The translations under genes and the position numbers were made by a program. The notes under the pieces are model-generated. The model was given only the letters and a program-made list of their open reading frames with translations. It did not search any database and was not told the origin of the DNA. A DNA stretch of 64,000 nt from Chitinophagaceae bacterium (GTDB lineage: Bacteria > Bacteroidota > Bacteroidia > Chitinophagales > Chitinophagaceae): contig JAEUVJ010000053.1 of NCBI GenBank assembly GCA_016787085.1, positions 350,360-414,359 on the forward strand. Reading direction: 5' to 3'. Every line of letters starts with the position of its first letter. The stretch's first letter is position 1. Of the stretch, positions 24,470-34,012 are shown piece after piece.

Positions 24470-25609
24470 ATGAGAACAGTTTGCCATAGATTCGTCCGGC
24501 GGGTCTTTTCCCGCAAAAGAGCCACTGATGTTTTGACGGCAGATATCTATCACGGGCATCCCCGGCTCGTAAGGATCGTTGCATTATTGGCGGCCGTTTT
24601 TTTCCAATTACCGGCTACCCTGGTGGTACAGGGTCAGGCTATTGACAAAAAGACTTTTTTTTTAACAGACAGCCTCATAGAGATGACGATCGTCACCGAT
24701 CTGAAAAAGCTGGTTAATGGAAAGGAGAAGAAGAATTTTGAAAAGCATTTCATCCCGGCGGCCATCACTTTTCATTTTTCGGATAATGAAAGAATAACTG
24801 ATACAGCGGAGATCAGGGCAAGGGGTGAATTCAGGAGGGAAGAGTGTTATATGCCGCCTGTTATGATCAATTTCAAAAGGGATGGGGCTACAGCATTGAG
24901 AAAATTAGGACGTTTAAAACTGGTATGGCCCTGCGACAATACCGGCTACTACGAACAATTGGTGCTCAAAGAATACCTGGTGTACAGGATATATGGCCTG
25001 CTGACAGAGAAGAGTTTCCGGACCAGGCTGGTAAAAGTGCATTATAAAGATGTCAGCGAAAAAATCAGGCCGCATACCACGTATGGTTTCTTTATCGAGG
25101 ATGTGGATGATATGGCAAAACGGAATGATTGTAAAGAAGTGGAGGATGAAAAATTCTTTACCGAACTGACCAATCGGAAACAGGCGACACTTATTTTTCT
25201 CTTTCAGTACATGATCGGGAATACCGACTGGGCCGTATCCGTTTATCATAACATAAAGCTCATACGCAACCGCCCGGACAGCTTGTCGGCACCCTATTTA
25301 GTGCCTTATGATTTTGACTGCAACGGCCTGGTTAATCCGGATTATGCCGTGCCGCCGCCGGAACTGGAACTGGTATCAGTCAGGCAAAGAGCCTACCGCG
25401 GTTTTCCAAGAACGATGGCAGAACTGGAAGAAGTAATGGAACTGCTGAAGAAGAACAGGGCCGCCATGGATTCACTGATCATGAATTGCCGTCCATTGCT
25501 GAAAACCTATAAGAAAGAGATGACAGATTACCTGGATGAATTTTTTATGCTCATAAAAGACGAAGATTATGTCAGAGAAATTTTTATTAAAAAAGCAAGG
25601 AAAGAGTGA
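24470..25609 (+). CDS. CotH-like protein (paralogue of the gene at 44.9 kb)
   Basis: The 379-residue protein has a hydrophobic segment near 35-55 and then one domain. Conserved blocks shared with the gene at 44877-45905 are ARGEFRR, LVLKEYL, YGFFIEDVD, QYMIGNTDW, YHNIKL, PYDFD and YRGFPR. The order LVLKEY...GNTDW...HN...DFD resembles CotH-type atypical kinases; this is inference from motif order only. The start is uncertain because residues 1-30 look unlike a signal; a later start such as the TTG at about 24533 is possible. The last 41 bases overlap the next gene. Confidence 0.65.
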   Translation: MRTVCHRFVRRVFSRKRATDVLTADIYHGHPRLVRIVALLAAVFFQLPATLVVQGQAIDKKTFFLTDSLIEMTIVTDLKKLVNGKEKKNFEKHFIPAAITFHFSDNERITDTAEIRARGEFRREECYMPPVMINFKRDGATALRKLGRLKLVWPCDNTGYYEQLVLKEYLVYRIYGLLTEKSFRTRLVKVHYKDVSEKIRPHTTYGFFIEDVDDMAKRNDCKEVEDEKFFTELTNRKQATLIFLFQYMIGNTDWAVSVYHNIKLIRNRPDSLSAPYLVPYDFDCNGLVNPDYAVPPPELELVSVRQRAYRGFPRTMAELEEVMELLKKNRAAMDSLIMNCRPLLKTYKKEMTDYLDEFFMLIKDEDYVREIFIKKARKE

Positions 25610-26063
25610 AGCATATTTTTCTTTTTATAAAAACCAGGATATGCTGAAAGAAGAATACCTGCAGCAATTATTGAATGACCTGTATGAAAGGGGGTCACTC
25701 GATATTTTTGACTACACTGCGGAGCTTTTCCCATTGCAAAGTGAAGAGTTTGGTAATACAAAGTGCTGGGCCGATCAACTGGTGCGGGATAAGATGGCCC
25801 GCTATGCCGATGATGATCATACTACTTTGCTTATTACCAACTTTGGCAGGTATTGGGTGTTGAAAGGAGGTTACGAGAGTTTTTTAAGGGATGGTCTGAG
25901 CACCAAAGACAAAGAAAAGGGCCCCAGTACAGAAAAGGAAAAACTTATCGAGGCTCGTTTGAAACTGACCCAGTACAGACTGACAGGGTTCTGGCTCGCA
26001 TTGGTTATTTCATGCATTGGGTTTGTTCTTACACTGCTGAATCTTTATTTGCTGCTGAGATAA
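25569..26063 (+). CDS. hypothetical C-terminally membrane-anchored protein
   Basis: The 164-residue protein has charged helices at 25-120 (LKEEYLQQLLNDLYERGSLDIFDYTAEL; ITNFGRYWVLKGGYESFL) and one C-terminal membrane helix (about 140-162, FWLALVISCIGFVLTLLNLYLLL), so most of it should face the cytoplasm. The ATG at 25569 overlaps the previous gene by 41 bases; an ATG at 25641 would avoid the overlap and may be the true start. I do not recognise the family. Confidence 0.7.
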   Translation: MSEKFLLKKQGKSEAYFSFYKNQDMLKEEYLQQLLNDLYERGSLDIFDYTAELFPLQSEEFGNTKCWADQLVRDKMARYADDDHTTLLITNFGRYWVLKGGYESFLRDGLSTKDKEKGPSTEKEKLIEARLKLTQYRLTGFWLALVISCIGFVLTLLNLYLLLR

Positions 26064-26255
26064 GGCGGCAGACTGGTTATTACCTGCGGCATCCGTGGAT
26101 GCTACCTGCATTGTATGCAAAGCATCCTGAGAGGATACGGAGCGTATCGCCCGTGATCTCAAAAAAGGTTTGCTGACCGGTATGTTTGTTACTAAACATT
26201 TACATTTGACCGGTAAACCAACTATACCGATTCATTTCATCTTAATATTATTTTT

Positions 26256-26801
26256 ATGGAAAGGAGAGAGGCTGTCAAATCGCTGGCGCTGGTATCGGGA
26301 CATGTTTTGTTCCCCTCCGTGCTGGCAACATTTGTTGCCGGTTGTTCCAACCGGGATATGAGCGGCTACCGGCCGGTTTTTTTTACTGACAAGGAGTACA
26401 AGGCCATAACGGAGATCATAGATCTGATCATCCCGGCTACGACGACCGCCTCCGCTTCCCAGGTCAATACACAGGTATTTCTCGACCAGCTATTTTCACA
26501 ATGCATGACCGGGGAGCAACAGCAACTGGTAAGAGATGGATTATCGCAACTGCTGCCTCAACTTGATAAGGCAAAAGATAAAGCTGCATTCCTTGCTGAG
26601 ACAGATAAAAAGACTTTTGCCAAAGATGAAAGCCTCGCCTGGTTCAAAACGATCAAGAAGTTCACACTGGTGGGTTTTTTCACTTCCCGTGAAGGAACTA
26701 CCCGGGCCAGTCATTATGTAAAGGTGCCGGATGGCTACAAAGGCGAGATAAAGGTGGATAGTCATACACTGAATTACGGGAAAACCAGTCTTCACTTTTA
26801 A
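26256..26801 (+). CDS. gluconate 2-dehydrogenase subunit 3 family protein
   Basis: The 181-residue protein begins MERREAVKSLALVSG with a Tat-like leader and a lipobox-like VAGC. It then shows the family pattern: FFTDKEYKAITEIIDLIIPATTTASASQ...FLDQLFSQCM and a final VGFFTSREGTTRASHYVKVPDGYKG. These small subunits escort the GMC flavoprotein to the membrane. It lies 10 bases ahead of the GMC oxidoreductase gene, as usual. No cytochrome subunit is next to it. Confidence 0.87.
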   Translation: MERREAVKSLALVSGHVLFPSVLATFVAGCSNRDMSGYRPVFFTDKEYKAITEIIDLIIPATTTASASQVNTQVFLDQLFSQCMTGEQQQLVRDGLSQLLPQLDKAKDKAAFLAETDKKTFAKDESLAWFKTIKKFTLVGFFTSREGTTRASHYVKVPDGYKGEIKVDSHTLNYGKTSLHF

Positions 26802-26811
26802 GGATCTTACT

Positions 26812-28518
26812 ATGGATAATTTTCATATAAGCGGAAAGGGAAAAGAAGCGCATAGCTACGATGCGATCGTTATCGGGTCAGGTATCACCGGGGGAATAGC
26901 CGCCAAAGAACTGACACAGGCGGGTCTTAAAGTACTATTGCTGGAAAGAGGCAGAATGGTAGAACATGTAAAAGATTATCCCACGGTTATGACCGATCCC
27001 TGGGATCTGCCATTGCGGAACATGGTGAGTCTTGAAGAGGAAAAGGATTATGCGGTTCAAAAAACGTTATACCTGTTTGGACAGGACAGTAAGCATTTTT
27101 TAGTCAAAGATGCAGATCATCCTTATGTGCAGGAGAAACCGTTTAACTGGTACCGGGGTTACCAGGTGGGTGGCCGTTCACTGCTTTGGGCAAAACACTG
27201 TTATCGTTTAAGCGATCTTGATTTTGAAGCGAACAGAAAAGAGAGTATTGGTATTGACTGGCCGATCCGGTATAAAGATATTGCACCCTGGTATGATCAT
27301 ATTGAATCTTACGTAGGGATCAGCGGAACCAGGGAAGGCATCTCGCATCTGCCGGATGGGAATTTTTTACCGCCTTTTGAGATGAATGCCTTTGAAAAGC
27401 ATATCCGTGAGAGGCTAAGGAAAAAGTATGCTGATCGTGACCTGATCATCGGTCGTATGGCGATACTGACACAGGATCACAATGGGAGATCAAAATGTCA
27501 TGCCAGAAACCTTTGTCACCGGGGTTGTGTGTTCGGCGCCCCTTATTCGAGTAATGCCGCTGCTATACCAGATGCGATAAAGACCGGCAACCTGACGTTA
27601 AGGCCGTTTTCAATTGTGGAAAGCCTTATTTATGATAACAAAACAAATACATTAAAAGGTGTCCGTATTATTGATTCAGAGACAAAGCAGACCATTGAAT
27701 ATTTCTCCAGGCTGGTATTCCTGAATGCATCCACCATCGGCAGCACACAGATATTGCTGCAATCAAAAACGAATGAATACCCGGATGGATTAGCCAATTC
27801 AAGCGGTGTACTTGGGCATTACCTTATGGATCATCATGCCCTGATCGGGGCGATGGGAGGATACAGCAGGTTAAAGGACAGTTTCTATTATGGTCAGCGG
27901 CCGGCCAGTGTGTATATACCGAGGTTCCGGAATGTGACAACAAATGATCAGCCTTACCTGCGTGGTTTTGGGTTTGAAAATTATACCAGCCGCAGCGACT
28001 GGACCCGTGGTTTTGGCGAGGCGGGTATAGGCGCAGAATGGAAAGACAACCTGGCGAAGCCCGGCGACTGGTTCGCTTATTTTGAAGCATACGGGGAAAC
28101 ATTACCTGCTTATACCAATACCGTTAGTTTAAGCTCCGGCAAAAAAGACAAATGGGGTATTCCGTTGCCGGTCATTTCGATGGAATATGGAGAGAATGAG
28201 AAAAAGATGCGGCAGGATATGCAACAAACAGCGGTAGAGATGCTCGAAGCCGCGGAGATGGATTGGGTCAACCCGTTTGATTATGGCATGATACCCGGCT
28301 CTGTGATCCACGAAATGGGCACAGCCCGCATGGGTAATGATGCGAAGACATCTGTGCTGAATAGATGGAACCAGTCGCATGATATACGCAACCTGTTTAT
28401 TACAGATGGATCATGCATGCCTTCATCGCCCTGCCAAAACCCGTCACTGACCTATATGGCGCTGACAGCAAGAGCTTGTGATTATGCCGTGAAAGAACTT
28501 AAAAAAGGAAATGTATAG
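26812..28518 (+). CDS. GMC-family oxidoreductase
   Basis: The 568-residue FAD enzyme has the dinucleotide motif GSGITGG at about 22-28, an ERG segment, the RGYQVGGRSLLWAKHCYR substrate/FAD region and the C-terminal HEMGTARMGNDAKTSVLN and SPCQNPSLTYMALTARAC segments of the GMC family. It oxidises an alcohol or sugar and presumably passes electrons to a membrane cytochrome. It is co-transcribed with the subunit 3 gene. A di-heme cytochrome c is found 10 kb upstream. Confidence 0.93.
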   Translation: MDNFHISGKGKEAHSYDAIVIGSGITGGIAAKELTQAGLKVLLLERGRMVEHVKDYPTVMTDPWDLPLRNMVSLEEEKDYAVQKTLYLFGQDSKHFLVKDADHPYVQEKPFNWYRGYQVGGRSLLWAKHCYRLSDLDFEANRKESIGIDWPIRYKDIAPWYDHIESYVGISGTREGISHLPDGNFLPPFEMNAFEKHIRERLRKKYADRDLIIGRMAILTQDHNGRSKCHARNLCHRGCVFGAPYSSNAAAIPDAIKTGNLTLRPFSIVESLIYDNKTNTLKGVRIIDSETKQTIEYFSRLVFLNASTIGSTQILLQSKTNEYPDGLANSSGVLGHYLMDHHALIGAMGGYSRLKDSFYYGQRPASVYIPRFRNVTTNDQPYLRGFGFENYTSRSDWTRGFGEAGIGAEWKDNLAKPGDWFAYFEAYGETLPAYTNTVSLSSGKKDKWGIPLPVISMEYGENEKKMRQDMQQTAVEMLEAAEMDWVNPFDYGMIPGSVIHEMGTARMGNDAKTSVLNRWNQSHDIRNLFITDGSCMPSSPCQNPSLTYMALTARACDYAVKELKKGNV

Positions 28519-28549
28519 AAGGATCGGTGTCACAGTACCGGCGGGAGTG

Positions 28550-28996
28550 TTATTTTTCAATCCTTACATTCACCGCATTCAATCCTCTTGGCCCTTTTTC
28601 TACTTCGAACACCACCCGGTTGTTTTCTTTTAATTCATCGGCCGATGAATTAATGTGTACAAAGATACTTTCCTGGGTCTGCTGGTCTTTGATAAAGCCA
28701 TAACCCTTGTCATGGTTAAAAAACGTGACAATGCCATGTCGCAGCAGGTCTTCCGGGCTGAGTTCTCTTTGTTTAGGTACACCGATCTCAATATCCTCTG
28801 CATTTATCGTGACCTTCTTGCGTGGATCAGGTGGAGTGGAAGAAATATTTCCATCTTCATCAATATAGGCCATCATATCATCAAGGCTTTGCCCTTTTTT
28901 GGCATTCTCCTTTCTTTCCTGTTTTCTCTCTTCCTTTTCTTTTTTCTCCTGTTGTTTCTTTTTTTCTCTTTCCCTTTTGTTCCATGTTCCTGCCAT
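28550..28996 (-). CDS. cold-shock-domain protein with a charged N-terminal extension
   Basis: The 148-residue protein has an unusual leader (residues 1-35) made almost wholly of Lys, Glu, Arg and Gln. A cold-shock domain (about 85-146) follows, with RNP1 DKGYGFIKD and RNP2 SIFVHIN. It should bind single-stranded RNA or DNA. Classic CspA proteins are about 67 residues, so the charged N-terminal half is the distinctive part. It is convergent with the GMC gene; the upstream neighbour is 53 bases away on the same strand. Confidence 0.9.
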   Translation of the reverse strand: MAGTWNKREREKKKQQEKKEKEERKQERKENAKKGQSLDDMMAYIDEDGNISSTPPDPRKKVTINAEDIEIGVPKQRELSPEDLLRHGIVTFFNHDKGYGFIKDQQTQESIFVHINSSADELKENNRVVFEVEKGPRGLNAVNVRIEK

Positions 28997-29049
28997 AGTA
29001 TTTCTTTTAATTGGTGATGAAATACGTTACCCCGCCCGGTGACAGGCGA

Positions 29050-30123
29050 TCAGTAACGATAGCATACTGCGTTTATATTCATGCCTGCACCGACAGATGC
29101 AAACATGATCACATCCCCGGCGGATAAGTTATGATCAACCACCTGCCCTTTTCGTACCAGGTCATACAATGTAGGCACCGTTGCCACAGAGCTGTTGCCC
29201 AGCCAGTGTATGCTCATGGGCATGATGTTTTCCGGTGCTGTGTTTATTCCGTACAACTGGTACAATCTTTTTATGATCCCTTCATCCATTTTCTCATTAG
29301 CCTGGTGAATAAAGACTTTTTTCAGTTCATGGATCGCCACCCCGCTTTTTTCGAGGCAATCCTTCATAGCGGCAGGCACATATTTCATGGCATATTCATA
29401 TACTTTGCGCCCTTTCATTTTTATATAACGGATGCCCGGATCGCTGCCGGGATAGTAGGACATACCCATATTGATATAATCCACTTCTTCCAGTGAATGT
29501 GTCTGGGCAGCGGTGCCTAGAATACCTGCGCCGTCAGTACCTGTTTCTTTGTACTCGACTATTGCAGCGCCGGCCCCATCACTGAAGATCATGCTGTCCC
29601 TGTCGTACATATCAATTACCCTCGATAGTGTTTCTGTGCCAATCACTAATGCTTTGGTAGCCATACCCGCTTTGAAAAAGGCATCAGCCTGTATGAGCCC
29701 CTGTACCCATCCCGGGCACCCGAACAAAATATCATACGCAATGCAGGCGGGGTTGCGGATACCAAGTGCATGTTTGATATGGGCGGCGAGTGAAGGCACG
29801 GCATCTGTCTGGATGGTATGTTTGATCACATTGCCGAAATTGTGCGCCACTATCACCTGGTCTATCGTTTCAGGGTCAATACCACTATCGTTCACGGCTG
29901 CTTTGGCTGCCAGGGCGCCAATGTCAGATGCATTGAGATCATCTGTTGTGTAACGTCGTTCTTCAATACCTGTGATCTGTTTGAATTTTTCCACCACTTC
30001 TTCCGGTGGCGTATTCAATGGTTGCCGCGAGTCAGCATAAAAAACATGTTTTGCAAAATCAACGTTTGACTGAATGTGGGGTGGGATATAAGAACCGCTG
30101 CCGGTAATAACAGATCGGAACAT
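29050..30123 (-). CDS. 3-oxoacyl-ACP synthase III (KAS III)-like enzyme
   Basis: The 357-residue protein starts at ATG 30123; a longer frame upstream would overlap the next gene. The thiolase-fold catalytic triad is visible: Cys136 in DILFGCPGWVQG, His273 in FIHQANEKM and Asn310 in WLGNSSVATVPT. The GAGMNINAVCYRY end is typical. KAS III condenses an acyl-CoA with malonyl-ACP to start fatty acid or secondary lipid synthesis. As fabD/fabF are not near, it is probably not the housekeeping fabH; no symbol is given. Confidence 0.9.
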   Translation of the reverse strand: MFRSVITGSGSYIPPHIQSNVDFAKHVFYADSRQPLNTPPEEVVEKFKQITGIEERRYTTDDLNASDIGALAAKAAVNDSGIDPETIDQVIVAHNFGNVIKHTIQTDAVPSLAAHIKHALGIRNPACIAYDILFGCPGWVQGLIQADAFFKAGMATKALVIGTETLSRVIDMYDRDSMIFSDGAGAAIVEYKETGTDGAGILGTAAQTHSLEEVDYINMGMSYYPGSDPGIRYIKMKGRKVYEYAMKYVPAAMKDCLEKSGVAIHELKKVFIHQANEKMDEGIIKRLYQLYGINTAPENIMPMSIHWLGNSSVATVPTLYDLVRKGQVVDHNLSAGDVIMFASVGAGMNINAVCYRY

Positions 30124-30223
30124 TTTACAAGACTTTTTTAACTGAATAAATACCATTATCCCTGCTGCAGCTAAACGGTCACCTGCTTTTACAGGTATGC
30201 GCTCTTCGTTTTCATGTACAGCA

Positions 30224-30481
30224 TTATCCCTCGCTTTCGGAAAGACGGGTGAACGAGGCTCCGTTGAAGATACGGGCAAGGCTCTGATCCTTCGTTTCCT
30301 TCCATTTTTTAGCGTGCTGTTCATTGACGATGCGCCAGAAATTCTTTGAGCGCAGGTCTTCATAGTCCGGCGCATGTATAAAAAGACCCGTGACGGTGCC
30401 CCGGTCTTTAAAATGAATATTTACGGATTCACCTTTGCTGATCCTTGTGCTCACAAATTTCTCGATCATTTCAGCTGTCAT
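30224..30481 (-). CDS. small conserved hypothetical protein
   Basis: The 85-residue protein has the pattern TAEMIEKFVSTRISKGESVNIHFKDRG, a compact beta-rich core and a final SLARIFNGASFTRLS. Similar short proteins are common in Chitinophagaceae, where they are often misannotated; no function is established. It lies upstream of the KAS III-like gene on the same strand. Confidence 0.7.
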   Translation of the reverse strand: MTAEMIEKFVSTRISKGESVNIHFKDRGTVTGLFIHAPDYEDLRSKNFWRIVNEQHAKKWKETKDQSLARIFNGASFTRLSESEG

Positions 30482-30891
30482 AGTAAAACTGGTTTAGTGG
30501 TGTTACAGGTATTCAATATCCTGTTTTTACCGGGTTAATGAATTATTTGAGAAGAATGCAGGTGTAAAAGAATAATATGGCGGGATGGAAGAACTATTGT
30601 TCACTTACAAGAGCGATAAAACTCAAATTATCGGTGCAAATGTACGGGTTATTCCGTTGCCGGGTGTTTTTAATTTTTGTGTTGATGTGCAGTTGCACTT
30701 GAGAGTGTTGACGGGTGAATAGCACTGTTTTGATATCCTGCTAACCCACCTGGATGAGGAACCTGCTGACAGTAAGGTTGCTGTTGTGCAGGCAGTTTCT
30801 CTGATGCTGATAGTAACAGTATCGCATTATAATGACCGCGGGATTTTATTTTCGTTGTCACCATGAAATATCCTGCGGGGAAAGGAATAGC
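30482..30891. other. 410-base intergenic region
   Basis: No coding frame is convincing. A TACATTTG box on the minus strand at 30637-30644 could drive the 85-residue gene with a leader of about 150 bases. Nothing else was recognised. Confidence 0.45.
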
Positions 30892-33333
30892 TTATTTCCC
30901 TTTGATGTCCAGCCTTATTCCGGAATTTACTGTGAGTACCCCGCCGGATGAAATAATTATACTATGCACTGCTGCATTCATATTGATAACAGGATCATTC
31001 ACTGATCCGCCCGGTATAATCACATCAGTAAAACCATCTGGTATATAATTGCAATTCCAGTTAGCCGTATTTTCCCATGCTGTACTGACATTCCCCTGCC
31101 ATGTCACTTCAAACTTTACTACATAAGTTGCTCCAAAGAAATAGGTGCCGCTCTTCGAAGCAATACAGCGGTATTTGAAACCATAACAGGATGTCGGCGG
31201 CGTATGTAATCGCAATGTATCTGTATTCACACCTGAATGAATTGCGTCGCTCAGCAGATCAACGAAGTCATTGCCTGTTGAATCTATCTGCCATTGATAA
31301 CTATAACCGCTGCCCGGTTTTTCCAGTACAAAATAGGTATCAGATGCAGGGCAAATAGCTTTGACCGAAGGAGCAGCACTTATACTGATCTGCGTAGCGC
31401 CTGTATGATAGATCTTCAGCGTTTTTGTGGCTATGTCAAGCGTCCAGCCCGATTGGCTCAGGTCAGATCTGTGTGGTAATATAATACCATCGGCTGTTAC
31501 AACAGATGGGTTGAAATTAACGTGTAAAATGTCTGTCGCATTTCCGTCGTATGTTGTATAGTTTACACTGGTTGTTCCGTACGAAATACTCTTTACCAAT
31601 GAGCTGCTGCGTAATAAATGTGTCTGATTGGCCGGTGACCATTCGGGCACTGCAGCCATTCCTGTCACAAAATGCCGTACATAATCGCCGTAGCCATCGG
31701 TGAACCATTCGTGGTTAACCTCAGGCCCGTCAATTACCACTCCTGTACTCCTGGCCATGTAAGTTGCCCAGTTGAAGGCCCTGTAAGCTTTTTCCCTGGC
31801 TGCAAGATCACCTGTTTTTTCATATAACAGGGCGTTTATTGATGCATAGCGTGAAGTATGGCTGCCCATGAAAAAAAAGAAAGATTTTTGTTCATTGATC
31901 GCCATCGTTCCAAAAGACGTTTCGCCAAATTCAGTTTCCACCCAGGTGATCAAACCCCGGACATGCGTTTCCCAGTTGGGATCGAATTCCGGATGTTCGA
32001 GTAAATATCTTGCCGTCATCATGGCGTTATATTGATTTAGATTGCTGTTGTAAGAAGACTGGATGCCAACATCCTCAAAATATTGCGCCCAGGCATTGTT
32101 TTGCATGGGATAGGTCATCATCCAGTTCCAGGCAGTTGTTCGGGCTGCGCGGTAAGCGGCCGTATCACCAATACCGGCAGCGATCAATCCATCCAATAAT
32201 GAAACAGGCGCAATCACATCCGAAGAATATTCTTCGCGTACAATACCGGTATGGGCATTGACCCGGAAAGGCCAGGGTGATTGATTGACCGATCCTGTTC
32301 TTACTTTACTGCTCAGTACATTGGCCGCTTGTATTGCTGCATCCCTGAAACGAATATTGCCATCATACTTATAAAGCTGAAGCCAGGCATTGCCAAGCTC
32401 TCCTATCTTATCGGGTTCTATATAACCATCCCCATCACCCACCCCGGAAGAGTTTCCTAAATTGGCGCCATCGTACGTTAACGAAGCAGCGTCGCCGCTG
32501 GCGTAGGGTACACCGGGCCAGTTGTCAGTGACCAGGGTCATACCATGATCAAGGTGCCAGATAGCAACGTCTTTTGCAATTTGCATGACAGCCGCATTGC
32601 CTGAATAATGATAATATTTCAATGCTGATTCGGTAAGCATGGCGTACAAACCGGCCGGATTATGTGGCCAATTGGCCATAGCCTGCGTATTCGGGTCCAG
32701 GAAGCTTTGACTGTAATAGGCAGGTTTACCGGTTGCAGGGTCGTTTGGAACGCTGTTCAGAAGGTAACTCCAGGCGAGATAGATCACCGTGTCATAACCA
32801 TCTGCCGGGTTCGAGGTCCATGGTACGATCTTGCCAGCGGGATATGCAGATACAGTATGAGTGTTCAGCGTTCCAAGAGAGGCTGACAGGCTTGCAGTGG
32901 AGAATGTGTTATCTGTTGCGATAGCCAAAGTTTCGTTTATGTCAGCAGAAAGGATCTTATAATGATATAGTTTGCCCGGGGCCAGTCCATAAAGAATGAG
33001 TGAGTGTGATAATGCCAGAGTTGAATCAACAAGGGTAGAGGATCCATAAGCGGTAGTGGCGCCATAGATGATCTGTGAATTGGCCGGAACATCTGTAGTC
33101 CAGTTTATCACTGCTGAACCAGCTGTGATCGGACTAACAGAGATCCCGGAGATCACCGGCGGGTCGCTGTAATAAACGATGCTCCTGTTTTTATTAAAGT
33201 TTGATCCATCCTGAACAAAGTGAATCCAGCTAATGCATAAAGCAAGAACAGGGATACTTAAAAAACTTCTGTAAAGGGCTTTAAATATTCCCGGGTTTAC
33301 TGACCTGCCATCTGTTAGGTCCTTGAATAGCAT
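30892..33333 (-). CDS. secreted multi-domain protein (FN3 plus alpha/alpha-barrel-like)
   Basis: The 813-residue protein has an N-terminal hydrophobic segment (about 25-42) and a fibronectin III-like domain (55-145: PPVISGISVSPITAGSAVINWTTD). A large helical region (150-580) follows, resembling an (alpha/alpha)n barrel of carbohydrate-active or heparinase-like proteins (NPAGLYAMLTESALKYYHYSG; GELGNAWLQLYKYDG). An Ig-like stretch and a final 'W...NWNCNYIPDGFTDVIIPGG' domain come last. No recognisable T9SS C-terminal domain is present. It is probably a surface or secreted polysaccharide-related protein; the catalytic residues cannot be assigned. Confidence 0.72.
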   Translation of the reverse strand: MLFKDLTDGRSVNPGIFKALYRSFLSIPVLALCISWIHFVQDGSNFNKNRSIVYYSDPPVISGISVSPITAGSAVINWTTDVPANSQIIYGATTAYGSSTLVDSTLALSHSLILYGLAPGKLYHYKILSADINETLAIATDNTFSTASLSASLGTLNTHTVSAYPAGKIVPWTSNPADGYDTVIYLAWSYLLNSVPNDPATGKPAYYSQSFLDPNTQAMANWPHNPAGLYAMLTESALKYYHYSGNAAVMQIAKDVAIWHLDHGMTLVTDNWPGVPYASGDAASLTYDGANLGNSSGVGDGDGYIEPDKIGELGNAWLQLYKYDGNIRFRDAAIQAANVLSSKVRTGSVNQSPWPFRVNAHTGIVREEYSSDVIAPVSLLDGLIAAGIGDTAAYRAARTTAWNWMMTYPMQNNAWAQYFEDVGIQSSYNSNLNQYNAMMTARYLLEHPEFDPNWETHVRGLITWVETEFGETSFGTMAINEQKSFFFFMGSHTSRYASINALLYEKTGDLAAREKAYRAFNWATYMARSTGVVIDGPEVNHEWFTDGYGDYVRHFVTGMAAVPEWSPANQTHLLRSSSLVKSISYGTTSVNYTTYDGNATDILHVNFNPSVVTADGIILPHRSDLSQSGWTLDIATKTLKIYHTGATQISISAAPSVKAICPASDTYFVLEKPGSGYSYQWQIDSTGNDFVDLLSDAIHSGVNTDTLRLHTPPTSCYGFKYRCIASKSGTYFFGATYVVKFEVTWQGNVSTAWENTANWNCNYIPDGFTDVIIPGGSVNDPVINMNAAVHSIIISSGGVLTVNSGIRLDIKGK

Positions 33334-33546
33334 ATATAGCTTTTATCGCCTTCAGGGTATGGTTGTCGGGAATGGTTTGTAATAAGAATGGAGTCAAACA
33401 GAGCTTTATCAAAAAGATATAATAAAACCCTTGTAAAGGTATGAATTGTTTAATAAGGGGCATCACCGCCCTGGTGGTCATGACAGGACGGGAGAAATGT
33501 GAGAGTTGCGTGTTTGTTGAATGAGTCCGGCCTTCGATCGTAAAGA

Positions 33547-33942
33547 TCAGTCCGACCATTTGGCTTCAAAGATCCCAAACTCCTTTTTTACTTTGTTAAA
33601 TGCTTTTTTGAAAACGGTGTAGCGTTTTTGTAAACTATGCTGATTGTCAGTAGAGCCTGTTTTATGCGTAGCCGCATGGGTTTTGTTTCCCCTGGCTGCA
33701 GATGCCACATGCATTTTACTGAGCTGCATATCGTGTCTCAATTCGTCAATCTCATTTCTGAGAATGACGAATTGTTGTTTGAAATGATCTATTCCTTTCG
33801 TTACTTCTGCTATATTCTTTTTGGCGTGCAGTTCAACGAGGTAATCGGAAAATATCCTTAAAATGCTGATATCTGAATTCAGTTCGGCGATCCATAAACG
33901 CAAACGCAGGTGAAGGCCCATAGCAGAGGGGGTAGCTGGCAT
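33547..33942 (-). CDS. hypothetical coiled-coil-type protein
   Basis: The 131-residue protein is largely helical (LWIAELNSDISILRIFSDYLVELHAKKNIAEVTKGIDHFKQQFVILRNEIDEL is split in two helices) with a Ser/His/Thr-rich linker and a basic C-terminal helix. No signal peptide and no known domain are seen. It stands alone between the two large secreted genes. Confidence 0.55.
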   Translation of the reverse strand: MPATPSAMGLHLRLRLWIAELNSDISILRIFSDYLVELHAKKNIAEVTKGIDHFKQQFVILRNEIDELRHDMQLSKMHVASAARGNKTHAATHKTGSTDNQHSLQKRYTVFKKAFNKVKKEFGIFEAKWSD

Positions 33943-34012
33943 AGCAAACGATTATGCCTCAATTTACAACATCGGCAAGAAAGAAGAAATAATGTCTGTT
34001 TGCCCTGAGTAA

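Noticed and set aside
30124..30375. 84-residue N-terminal extension of the KAS III-like gene
   Set aside because: It overlaps the 85-residue gene, and the family's normal start is at 30123.
30670..30864. 64-codon minus frame in the 410-base spacer
   Set aside because: Composition is low-complexity (HQ-rich) and no start context or homologue pattern is visible.
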